Of a DNA stretch of 5,808 nt, positions 1 through 5,808 are shown one piece after another; the stretch's first letter is position 1, and every line of letters begins with the position of its first letter. This DNA comes from Oligoflexales bacterium (lineage in GTDB: Bacteria > Bdellovibrionota_B > Oligoflexia > Oligoflexales > CACXFL01), in contig JANQHA010000543.1 of the NCBI GenBank assembly GCA_028282865.1, forward strand, positions 1-5,808, read 5' to 3'. The notes beneath the pieces are model-generated. The model was not told the DNA's origin. It saw only the letters and a list, made by a program, of their open reading frames with translations, and searched no databases. A program made the translations under genes and the position numbers.

Positions 1-1
1 A

Positions 2-139
2 TTTGTTGCTACTGGCACGACTGGTACTAGCGCAAATAACAAGGTCCTTCCAGGCTGTGCTACTGCTGATACTTGGACAGTCGCTGGGTCGACTAATACA
101 GTCACTAATACCAGCGATGCACTAGGCACTTGCTTATAA
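2..139 (+). CDS. C-terminal end of a secreted, pilin-like protein (partial)
   Basis: The frame is open from the window edge and gives 45 residues before a TAA at 137-139; the start lies outside the window. The fragment is very rich in Thr, Ser, Ala, Gly and Asn, has almost no charge, and has two cysteines (residues 19 and 44 of the fragment), the second one residue before the end. A Cys pair closing a C-terminal loop in a Thr/Ser-rich surface protein is typical of type IV pilin or pseudopilin D-regions, so I infer a pilin-like or other exported subunit whose cysteines form a disulfide. The N-terminal prepilin signal that would prove this is not visible. An adhesin or another cell-surface protein is equally possible. 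The frame being coding is supported by the strong terminator about 40 bases downstream. Confidence 0.5.
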   Translation, partial: FVATGTTGTSANNKVLPGCATADTWTVAGSTNTVTNTSDALGTCL

Positions 140-179
140 TAATAGCAAACAGCTAGTTCGATCGACATTTCATGCGTTT

Positions 180-211
180 AACAGCCCTATTTTTATAGGG
201 CTGTTTTTTTT
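180..211 (+). terminator. Intrinsic terminator after the pilin-like gene
   Basis: ACAGCCCTAT (181-190) and ATAGGGCTGT (195-204) are perfect complements around a TTTT loop. An extra A180-T205 pair makes the stem 11 bp. A run of eight T follows (204-211). This is a textbook rho-independent terminator, so transcription of the upstream gene very likely ends here and the hydrolase at 308 needs its own promoter. Confidence 0.93.
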
Positions 212-212
212 G

Positions 213-241
213 TTGAATTGTCTCCCATAACCCACTATTGT
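213..241 (+). promoter_or_regulatory. Candidate sigma-70-type promoter for the hydrolase gene
   Basis: TTGAAT (213-218) and TATTGT (236-241) each match 4 of 6 consensus bases and are separated by exactly 17 bp. They lie just after the terminator and about 65 bases before the chosen start, where a promoter is needed. The matches are weak and AT-rich DNA gives such pairs by chance. A second weak pair, TTGTGC (238-243) with TATTAG (262-267) and an 18-bp spacer, is an alternative. Confidence 0.3.
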
Positions 242-295
242 GCTCTCAGAGAAATCGAAAATATTAGATACAAAAAGCGTTATTGCCATCATAAA

Positions 296-301
296 AGGGA
301 G
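296..301 (+). promoter_or_regulatory. Ribosome binding site deciding the start at 308
   Basis: AGGGAG stands 6 bases before the ATG at 308. The same frame is open further up to a TTG at 218, but that codon has no Shine-Dalgarno sequence and would put a charged, non-signal stretch in front of an obvious signal peptide. This site therefore fixes the start at 308. Confidence 0.85.
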
Positions 302-307
302 TTTAGG

Positions 308-1192
308 ATGCGAAAAGTACGTGTATGTTTTGTTATTGGGTCGATTTTTTTCTTATCTAACTGTGGGAGCGAGCACGGAAGCCGATTGAGCGCAGGTCCT
401 GATGCTTACGTACCGATCTTAGACTACGAACCTTTTAAAGATGCGAATAAGATAGGCGAGTTTTCTGCTCTGGATTCATTTAATGATTTTATTGCCAAAT
501 ATAACCTTAAGAATGGCGCCACTGAATCCACTATTTTGTTTTCAGGAGGGTGGAATAGCTGCAACCCAGATGCAAGGCGCACAGATGTTTACAAGAGGGC
601 GATTCGGTTTTTAGATATGCGAGCAAAGATGGGCGTTTATTATAATGTCGTTGCAACTTGCTATAAAAAACTAACCGATAAGGTTTACGTCTTTTCTTCT
701 AGGTCTAAAAATAAGCTTGCATCGGCAACCCACAACGAGCTTTATCGGTTCTTAAAAAATACCTCGCAAACCACTACTAGCCAAACGATATCGTTTGTAG
801 GGCATTCTTATGGCGGTTGGTTGGCAATGAAAGCTGCTACAAATCTATCTAATCAGCTAACTATCAATGGCCTGGCGACCCTTGACCCAATCAGTGTCGA
901 AAGCTGCAATATCTTAAAAGCGATTCGCTCTCCTTATCAGCTTATTCGGGCGGTCTATAAAGGCTGTGTTCGGGCTCCAGATGATGTCAATTATGGGTTG
1001 ATTTCTCTCCATGTCGATTGGTGGGATAACTTCTACCAAGACAACTCGAGGTTGCTCCACTCTTCAGCGATAGATAAGGCAAATAATCACTTTTTAGATT
1101 ACTCCTACAACCGGGTTTTGAGCCCTTTTAAGGCTCATATGGCAGTTGATAGCGATGACCGAGCTTGGGAGCGGTTTTCTGAGAAGTTGTAG
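308..1192 (+). CDS. Putative exported lipoprotein, alpha/beta-hydrolase fold (lipase/esterase-like)
   Basis: The product has 294 residues. Residues 1-19 look like a lipoprotein signal: a basic start (MRKVR), a hydrophobic core (about 6-16) and L-S-N-C with Cys19 as the likely lipidated residue. Asn at -1 is not the usual Gly, Ala or Ser, so plain secretion is also possible. A strand (TILFSGGWN, about 75-83) precedes the nucleophile elbow GHSYGG (165-170, Ser167). The acid is probably Asp193 in TLDPIS and the base His277 in KAHMA, giving the Ser-Asp-His order of the alpha/beta-hydrolase fold. Four further cysteines (85, 118, 200, 220) suggest disulfides outside the cytoplasm. The substrate cannot be read from the sequence; an ester or lipid is the family's common target. 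It stands alone between a terminator and an inverted repeat. The minus-strand gene at 5416 is a diverged paralogue sharing the Asp and His motifs and two of the cysteines. The fold is well supported; the specific reaction is not. Confidence 0.8.
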   Translation: MRKVRVCFVIGSIFFLSNCGSEHGSRLSAGPDAYVPILDYEPFKDANKIGEFSALDSFNDFIAKYNLKNGATESTILFSGGWNSCNPDARRTDVYKRAIRFLDMRAKMGVYYNVVATCYKKLTDKVYVFSSRSKNKLASATHNELYRFLKNTSQTTTSQTISFVGHSYGGWLAMKAATNLSNQLTINGLATLDPISVESCNILKAIRSPYQLIRAVYKGCVRAPDDVNYGLISLHVDWWDNFYQDNSRLLHSSAIDKANNHFLDYSYNRVLSPFKAHMAVDSDDRAWERFSEKL

Positions 1193-1209
1193 ATTTATTT
1201 GACACTTAT

Positions 1210-1242
1210 AGATATCTAAGACAGTTATCATCTTAGATATCT
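1210..1242. repeat. 12-bp perfect inverted repeat between hydrolase and ftsK
   Basis: AGATATCTAAGA (1210-1221) is exactly complementary to TCTTAGATATCT (1231-1242) across a 9-base spacer. Each arm contains the self-complementary octamer AGATATCT. It begins 17 bases after the hydrolase stop. As RNA it would form a hairpin that could protect or end the hydrolase transcript, but no T-run follows (TTAATAAAT), so it is a poor intrinsic terminator. As DNA it could be an operator for ftsK: a perfect -35-like TTGACA lies at 1199-1204, though the best -10 match (TATCAT, 1226-1231) is 21 bp away, which is too far for a standard promoter. I am sure of the repeat and unsure of its role. Confidence 0.75.
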
Positions 1243-1322
1243 TAATAAATACAGTAGGTTAAAATCGGCTGTTTTGGTCTGGTCTTTGTATATCTATGTA
1301 TGAGCCATAAGGTCTTATTCAT

Positions 1323-1327
1323 AGGAG
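1323..1327 (+). promoter_or_regulatory. Ribosome binding site deciding the ftsK start
   Basis: AGGAG lies 5 bases before the ATG at 1333. The in-frame ATG at 1300 has no purine-rich site in front of it, and neither does the ATG at 1375, so 1333 is the best start. Confidence 0.8.
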
Positions 1328-1332
1328 CATTC

Positions 1333-3393
1333 ATGATCAACCTTTCAGCTGTCGTACATAAAAGTAAAAATCTGATGACAGACAGACGGTCTGTATTAGA
1401 AGCTAGCGGCTTCTTGCTACTTGGCCTAGGGTTGTTTTTAGCTCTGGCGATATTCACTTACAACCCCGCTGATTATCTGGCTGGAAACTACCAGGTTAAC
1501 AGCATTAAAAATATGGCTGGCCCCGCAGGAGCTTGGTTTGCAAATCAAATACTAAGCGCTTTTGGGGTTGTTGGCTTACTGTGGCCGATTTTATTCTTTG
1601 GCTGGGGCTCTTTGGTTGTTGTCGGGTTTACCACTGCGCCTCGGGTAAGGCGTGTGGCGGGCTTACTCTGGGTGATGTCGATTTTGTCGGCGCTTAGTCA
1701 AGTGCAAGGTCCGGTTTGGGAGCTAAAAGAGCCAAGCTTTGGCTTTGGTGGCAGCATTGGTCACGCGGTTGGTTTGACGATTCAAAGTGGCTTTGGGTAC
1801 GGTGGCTCTCTGATCGTTTTGATGATTTTAGGTTTTATTGGCTTGGTTTTGTCTGGAAACTTGGCAATCTCTACCACTAAGTTTCAGCTTATTAGGTTTT
1901 GGAACTTCAGCTCGGTTTTAGTCCGCGATGTCTATAGACGACTTTACGAGAAGCCAATGACTGATGATGAGCTTATTAAAAGCGCTTTGATAGACGAAGT
2001 AAAGCGCTCAAAAAGTGTAGCCGACGCTTGGACTGGAGCTTCTTCCGGGACTTCTGCTGAGGTCGTTTCTAACGCCACTCCTAAGAAAGCACGCAGAAGT
2101 AAAGCTAAGAAAAATAGCGAAAGTGCTGATATCAGCGAGTTGATGAAAGAGGCAGTGCACGAAGTCGAAACGAACCAAGCTGCTGGTGATCTCGAGGCGA
2201 GTGGCGAAAGCACTCTTAATTTTTATTATACTGGAAAATCTCACCCTAAACCTAACTCGGGAATGTTCTCAGTATCTTCTAAACCAATAGATCGTTCGAA
2301 GGAATTTGATAAATTAGCGAAAAAGTTAACCGCTCAGCTTGCTGAATTTAAGATTATGGGTAAGGTTAAGAAAATTGTTGAAGGACCGGTCGTTACGACC
2401 GTCGAGTTTGAGCCGGTTCCAGGAACTAAGGTTTCTAAAATTACCTCGTTATCTGCTGACCTGGCTAGGTTGCTGGGTGCTAAGAGTTTACGGATTCTAG
2501 CTCCGATTCCTGGCAAGAAAGTCGTTGGTTTTGAGATACCAAATGCGACCCGACAGATGATTGGCTTTGCTGACTTGGTAGCTCACCGAACCCTTAAGTC
2601 AACTAAGGTTTCTCTGCCTGTTGCAATGGGAGTCGATACCTTTGGCAAAGTGGTTATTGAAGATCTTGCAAAAATGCCCCACTTGCTTGTCGCTGGTTCT
2701 ACCGGGTCTGGTAAGTCGGTCTTTATGAACACTTTGATCGGAAGCTTGATTGCGAGGCATACAGCTAAAGACCTAAGATTTGTTATGGTCGACCCTAAGA
2801 TGGTTGAACTTGCAGCATATAATAATTTGCCTCATTTGGCTTGTCCGGTTATCACTGATCCTTCTGGTGAAGCTAAAGATAAGCTCGATGCACTAGTGAA
2901 TGAGATGGAAGATCGATTCCAGAAGATGAGCTTAGTCGGTGCTAGAAATATTGCTGGCTTTAATGAGGTTATTAAAAAGTCTAAGCGCTCGGAATACCCT
3001 AACTTTGAAGATAAGTGGCAGCCGATGCCGTTTATTGTAGTAATTATTGACGAGCTTGCAGATATGATGATGGTTCTTGGTAAAGAAGCTGAGGTTCCGA
3101 TTACCCGGCTTGCTCAGAAAGCTCGGGCTGCTGGAATTCACTTGGTAATTGCTACCCAACGCCCATCTGCAGATGTTGTCACCGGCTTGATTAAAGCAAA
3201 CTTCCCAACCCGGGTAGCCTTTAGGGTTCTGAGTGGAACTGACTCGAGAACTATTCTTGACACAGCAGGTGCTGAAGGTCTGATTGGTCAAGGTGACATG
3301 CTGTTTCTAAATGCAGCAGGACTTAGGAGGATGCATGGCGCCTTCCTAAGTGACGGTGAAGTTCATAAGATGGTGAAAGCCACAAAAAAATAA
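1333..3393 (+). CDS. ftsK: FtsK/SpoIIIE-family DNA translocase, lacking the gamma domain
   Basis: This 686-residue membrane-anchored motor should pump double-stranded DNA at the division septum during chromosome segregation. Four hydrophobic segments (about 25-43, 72-99, 104-124, 154-176) form the membrane domain. A charged linker of roughly 140 residues follows, rich in Lys, Ser and Glu, far shorter than in E. coli FtsK. The alpha domain starts near 320. The RecA-like motor has Walker A GSTGSGKS (455-462), the family block MVDPKMVEL (485-493), Walker B VIIDELAD (Asp573, Glu574) and ATQRPS (607-612), so ATPase activity should be intact. The protein stops about 10 residues after the RMHGAFLSD block that ends the motor in this family. 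The winged-helix gamma domain, which reads KOPS-type sites and activates XerCD in E. coli, is absent. No reading frame past the stop supplies it. The NERD-helicase gene begins 12 bases downstream and is probably in the same transcript. I found no convincing promoter in the 140-base gap upstream. Confidence 0.95.
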   Translation: MINLSAVVHKSKNLMTDRRSVLEASGFLLLGLGLFLALAIFTYNPADYLAGNYQVNSIKNMAGPAGAWFANQILSAFGVVGLLWPILFFGWGSLVVVGFTTAPRVRRVAGLLWVMSILSALSQVQGPVWELKEPSFGFGGSIGHAVGLTIQSGFGYGGSLIVLMILGFIGLVLSGNLAISTTKFQLIRFWNFSSVLVRDVYRRLYEKPMTDDELIKSALIDEVKRSKSVADAWTGASSGTSAEVVSNATPKKARRSKAKKNSESADISELMKEAVHEVETNQAAGDLEASGESTLNFYYTGKSHPKPNSGMFSVSSKPIDRSKEFDKLAKKLTAQLAEFKIMGKVKKIVEGPVVTTVEFEPVPGTKVSKITSLSADLARLLGAKSLRILAPIPGKKVVGFEIPNATRQMIGFADLVAHRTLKSTKVSLPVAMGVDTFGKVVIEDLAKMPHLLVAGSTGSGKSVFMNTLIGSLIARHTAKDLRFVMVDPKMVELAAYNNLPHLACPVITDPSGEAKDKLDALVNEMEDRFQKMSLVGARNIAGFNEVIKKSKRSEYPNFEDKWQPMPFIVVIIDELADMMMVLGKEAEVPITRLAQKARAAGIHLVIATQRPSADVVTGLIKANFPTRVAFRVLSGTDSRTILDTAGAEGLIGQGDMLFLNAAGLRRMHGAFLSDGEVHKMVKATKK

Positions 3394-3395
3394 TT

Positions 3396-3400
3396 AGAGG
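3396..3400 (+). promoter_or_regulatory. Ribosome binding site of the NERD-helicase gene
   Basis: AGAGG lies in the 12-base gap after the ftsK stop, 5 bases before the ATG at 3406. It favours that start over the in-frame ATG at 3415. An independent site with such a short gap supports co-transcription with ftsK. Confidence 0.75.
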
Positions 3401-3405
3401 TTTTT

Positions 3406-5400
3406 ATGGCACGAATGTTTCCCGATGTGATCAAAAGCCGCGTTGTTTTCGCGAGTCGGGCAGAAGAAGCTTTTTATGATGAATGCCGTCGAAGTTTAGG
3501 TTCGTCATGGAGTGTGTTCTATTCTTGTACCTTATCAAGTATTGAAAAGAATTATGGTCTTAAGGACAATGAGATCGACTTTGTATTATACCACCCTAGG
3601 TATGGCCTGATAGCTATCGAAGTGAAAGGTGGTAGGATTAGTTATGAGAAGGAAAGTAATAACTTCTACTCGATCAACCGCCTCGATCAAAGGTTTTCTA
3701 TTAAAAACCCTTTTCAACAAGTTCTGGGCTGGAAATCTAGGTTTATTAGGGCACTAAGGAAAGCTAAGATCAAAGTTCCGGTGAGTCACGCAGTATGTTT
3801 TCCCTCGGTAGATGAGGGCGAATTTCCTGCGGTAACTAGTATTGAACCGGAAGTGATTATTGGTAAGAATCGTATAAAAAACCTGGAGTCCTCACTAAAG
3901 AGTATTGTAAAGCGCACTCAACCCGAGAAGTACTTGCGATTTGATGACGTTGCAAAAGATGTCGAAGGGCTACTTGTGGGGCATGATTTTAGCACTAAAC
4001 TTTACTTTAAGGATTACATAGATACCCATGAACTAAGAGTGAAAGATATTGAGTCTTTACATGACTCTTTTATCATCCCAGTAACTAGTGCTAAGCGACT
4101 TGGTATTGAGGGTGAGGCAGGAACTGGTAAAACCGTACTTGCGTTAAACATGGCGCAGCATTTTAGATCGCAAGGTAAATCTGTACTATTGCTGTCGAGT
4201 AATCAACTGCTCACTCAAAAACTTGCAGTGCAAGCTGGCAGTGACATTAAAGTCATGAGTTATACAGATATTGCTGCTAGCCATGAAATTGACCTGCTGG
4301 CTTCGCCCAAGGACTTTAAAGGTAAGCATAATGATTGGGTGCAACTCGAGGGCCCTTCAAGACTAATGGAGGCCGTTTCAGGTAGTAAGGTTCGTTATGA
4401 TGTCGTTATCTGCGACGAAGCTCAAGATGTTCAGCCCTTTTGGTGGGACGTAATCGAACAATTACTAAATAAATCGTCTAACGACTCTCGGCTATATATA
4501 TTCTTCGATAGAAGTCAGGGGATTTTTGGCTCTGGCAGTGGTGATCAGCACTTCGTTCCGGAAAATGTGCTTCCGATACCGGGGCCTTACTTTCCTTTGG
4601 TCAATAACTACCGAACAACCCAGGAAATCGCTAGGTTTTCTCGTTCCTTTAGAACTGGTAAGCAGGTACTTGAGAGTCATAGCGCCAGGCTAGGGTATTT
4701 ACCAGAAATTATAACTTACATAGATGAGAAGGATGCTAAGAAAAAATTAGATGCTCTGGTAGCGAAACTTACCAAAGAAGAACGCCTCTCTGCTGAAGAT
4801 ATAACGATTCTCTCTGCTAGAAAACCTAAGGTATCACCTTCGGTGGTTGCTGGCAGTGAGCAGCTTGGTGGTGTTGACCTCTACCATATTGGCTCTAAGA
4901 AAGGCGATCAGGGCAGTGGCTCTAAGAATAAAATTGCTGTTTCGACCGTCGGTGGCTTTAAAGGCCTAGAAACCAATATCGCAATACTTATAAACTTCAG
5001 CGAGTATCACATGCCCGTCACTAACCCAATTATGGCTAGTTTAATCTATGTAGCTTGTACAAGGGCAAAGCATGCTTTGTATGTTTTTGTTAAGCAAGAT
5101 GACTCCAAGCGACGTGCTTTTGAACAAGCACTGAAGAAGGTCAAACTATCAGGTGCGGTGGTAGTTGACTCTAATGATTCTGATTATGAACTTTTAGGCA
5201 ATGTCGTTCATTATAACCCTGATCGCATAGGTTGGTTAGAGGTTAACGACCCAAAGTACAGTCATTCTAATGTGATGTTTTTTCCTTCTGATGTCGATAA
5301 AGCTAAGCTTAAGAACCTTAAAGTAGGTGACCAACTGCGGTTTCGTGCACGGGTCGAAGGCCCTGGTATGATTGCCTGTGATCTTGCTAAGGTTGATTAA
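3406..5400 (+). CDS. NERD nuclease-like domain fused to a superfamily 1 helicase, with a C-terminal cold-shock-like OB domain
   Basis: The product has 664 residues and no signal or membrane segment, so it is cytoplasmic. Residues about 15-130 match the NERD domain, a PD-(D/E)XK-type nuclease relative: Glu20/21 in the first helix, Asp58 in NEIDFVL, Glu72 and Lys74 in IEVKGG, and NPFQQ (101-105). All likely catalytic residues are present. Residues about 220-560 form a UvrD-like superfamily 1 helicase: Walker A GEAGTGKT (236-243), motif Ia (260-273), Walker B VVICDEAQD (333-341), motif III around FFDRSQ (366-371), motif IV NNYRTT (400-405), motif V GGFKGLE (516-522) and motif VI YVACTRAK (548-555, arginine finger Arg553). 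The ATPase is therefore probably active. Residues about 597-664 resemble a cold-shock domain: G-x-V-x-x-Y-N, then IGWL in the RNP1 position, VMFFPSDV in the RNP2 position, and GDQLRF...GPGMIACDLAKV at the end. It is probably an ATP-driven DNA-processing enzyme. Repair, and defence against foreign DNA, are both possible roles; neither is shown. The gene follows ftsK by 12 bases. Confidence 0.9.
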   Translation: MARMFPDVIKSRVVFASRAEEAFYDECRRSLGSSWSVFYSCTLSSIEKNYGLKDNEIDFVLYHPRYGLIAIEVKGGRISYEKESNNFYSINRLDQRFSIKNPFQQVLGWKSRFIRALRKAKIKVPVSHAVCFPSVDEGEFPAVTSIEPEVIIGKNRIKNLESSLKSIVKRTQPEKYLRFDDVAKDVEGLLVGHDFSTKLYFKDYIDTHELRVKDIESLHDSFIIPVTSAKRLGIEGEAGTGKTVLALNMAQHFRSQGKSVLLLSSNQLLTQKLAVQAGSDIKVMSYTDIAASHEIDLLASPKDFKGKHNDWVQLEGPSRLMEAVSGSKVRYDVVICDEAQDVQPFWWDVIEQLLNKSSNDSRLYIFFDRSQGIFGSGSGDQHFVPENVLPIPGPYFPLVNNYRTTQEIARFSRSFRTGKQVLESHSARLGYLPEIITYIDEKDAKKKLDALVAKLTKEERLSAEDITILSARKPKVSPSVVAGSEQLGGVDLYHIGSKKGDQGSGSKNKIAVSTVGGFKGLETNIAILINFSEYHMPVTNPIMASLIYVACTRAKHALYVFVKQDDSKRRAFEQALKKVKLSGAVVVDSNDSDYELLGNVVHYNPDRIGWLEVNDPKYSHSNVMFFPSDVDKAKLKNLKVGDQLRFRARVEGPGMIACDLAKVD

Positions 5401-5415
5401 AACTTCGTTGTGGCA

Positions 5416-5808
5416 TTAGTTACTAAATAGAGCAATAAACTGATCAGCAATGTTACTATCTACCTGCATCGCCATATGAGCGCATACCTCTGGTTTCTTT
5501 CCTATGCAGTACTTCTGAGCTGCGGCATCTGACTGCCAATTAATATTCTTGCTAGCGAAAGAAATCTCGGATGAGTGTAGGTACTTTGACGCATTTTGAT
5601 GCCAATTTAGCCAACTGTTAATGGCCCGGGAGCTTTGCATAAACTGGTCTTCACTATTCGGGGCTGAAGTGCACCCGAGGTTCGGAACGCCGGGCTTGCC
5701 GCCACGCGGAAGCGACTTGAGCAGATCCATGCTCGAGCATGACTTGGAGTCAATAGGGTCTAGGCTAAATAAGCTTTCTATGAAAAACTTTTCATCAAGG
5801 CTGTCAAT
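5416..5808 (-). CDS. C-terminal part of a second alpha/beta-hydrolase-like protein, paralogue of the gene at 308-1192 (partial)
   Basis: The minus-strand frame runs from the window edge to a TAA at 5418-5416, giving 130 residues with no stop. An internal ATG at 5730 is not the real start, because conserved sequence lies upstream of it. Residue numbers below count from the window edge. SLDPI (15-19, Asp17) matches TLDPI of the first hydrolase, with a Cys exactly 7 residues after the Asp in both. GC-x-x-AP (45-50), W...Q...S-(K/R)-x-LHSS (66-80, same spacing) and AHMA (110-113, His111) also match. Asp17 and His111 would be the acid and base of the triad; the nucleophile Ser lies outside the window. 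Two more cysteines (101, 109) have no partner in the first copy and may form an extra disulfide, which suggests an exported protein. The gene converges on the helicase gene with only 15 bases between stops and no visible terminator there. The substrate is unknown. Confidence 0.75.
   Translation of the reverse strand: MDSLDEKFFIESLFSLDPIDSKSCSSMDLLKSLPRGGKPGVPNLGCTSAPNSEDQFMQSSRAINSWLNWHQNASKYLHSSEISFASKNINWQSDAAAQKYCIGKKPEVCAHMAMQVDSNIADQFIALFSN

Noticed and set aside
218..307. Upstream extension of the hydrolase from a TTG at 218
   Set aside because: There is no ribosome binding site at 218, and the extra 30 residues are charged and would bury the signal peptide. The ATG at 308 has a good site.
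1300..1332. Upstream ATG for ftsK at 1300
   Set aside because: No Shine-Dalgarno sequence precedes it; AGGAG stands 5 bases before the ATG at 1333.
2387..2401. 15-base palindrome CGGTCGT-T-ACGACCG inside ftsK
   Set aside because: It encodes the conserved alpha-domain segment around GPVVTTVEF and is most likely incidental. Nothing nearby suggests a binding site.
2932..3291. 119-codon open frame on the minus strand inside ftsK
   Set aside because: It is antisense to the conserved motor domain, has no recognisable motif, and is explained by the codon usage of ftsK. The other open frames inside ftsK and the helicase are rejected for the same reason.
3384..3390. Run of seven A at the end of ftsK as a frameshift site restoring a gamma domain
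   Set aside because: Neither alternative frame downstream encodes anything like a winged-helix domain.
3406..5400. Phage-defence island centred on the NERD-helicase
   Set aside because: Nuclease-helicase fusions do occur in defence systems, but the neighbours are a cell-division translocase and secreted hydrolases. No toxin, sensor, methylase or mobile-element gene is visible, so the claim is not supported here.
5401..5415. Bidirectional terminator between the convergent genes
   Set aside because: Only 15 bases separate the stops and I see no stable stem with T-runs there or in the adjoining coding ends.

Overview
This window looks like ordinary chromosomal DNA from a small-genome bacterium. 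It has moderate-to-low GC, clear AG-rich ribosome binding sites 5-6 bases before each chosen start, and tight gene packing. The end of a pilin-like secreted protein, short FtsK lacking the usual C-terminal domain, and small Cys-rich secreted hydrolases would suit a candidate-phyla bacterium such as Saccharibacteria. That placement is an inference with low confidence; no marker gene here settles it. UGA is not read as a sense codon in any gene here.

Layout. (1) Positions 2-139 are the last 45 codons of a Thr/Ser/Gly-rich secreted protein with a C-terminal cysteine pair, possibly a type IV pilin-like subunit, followed by a near-perfect intrinsic terminator (180-211). (2) Positions 308-1192 encode a putative exported lipoprotein of the alpha/beta-hydrolase fold with a GHSYGG nucleophile elbow. 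(3) A 12-bp perfect inverted repeat (1210-1242) sits in the next gap. (4) Positions 1333-3393 encode an FtsK/SpoIIIE-type DNA translocase: four membrane segments, a short linker and a complete motor, ending where the DNA-reading gamma domain would start. (5) Twelve bases later, 3406-5400 encode a 664-residue protein joining an N-terminal NERD nuclease-like domain, a complete superfamily 1 helicase, and what I read as a cold-shock-like OB domain at the C-terminus. (6) Converging on it from the minus strand, 5416-5808 is the 3' part of a second gene running off the window.

How the parts relate. ftsK and the NERD-helicase look co-transcribed, which suggests DNA handling, but the sequence does not show a joint function. 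The minus-strand gene was not obvious from its annotated ATG. Read open to the window edge, it aligns with the C-terminal half of the hydrolase at 308-1192, sharing LDPI, a Cys at the same spacing, GC-x-x-AP, a W...LHSS block and AHMA. The DNA-processing pair is therefore flanked by two diverged paralogues of one secreted hydrolase family. The most distinctive observations are the NERD-helicase-OB fusion, the paralogue pair, and the FtsK without gamma domain. I see no CRISPR array, RNA gene, insertion sequence or recognisable phage-defence operon.
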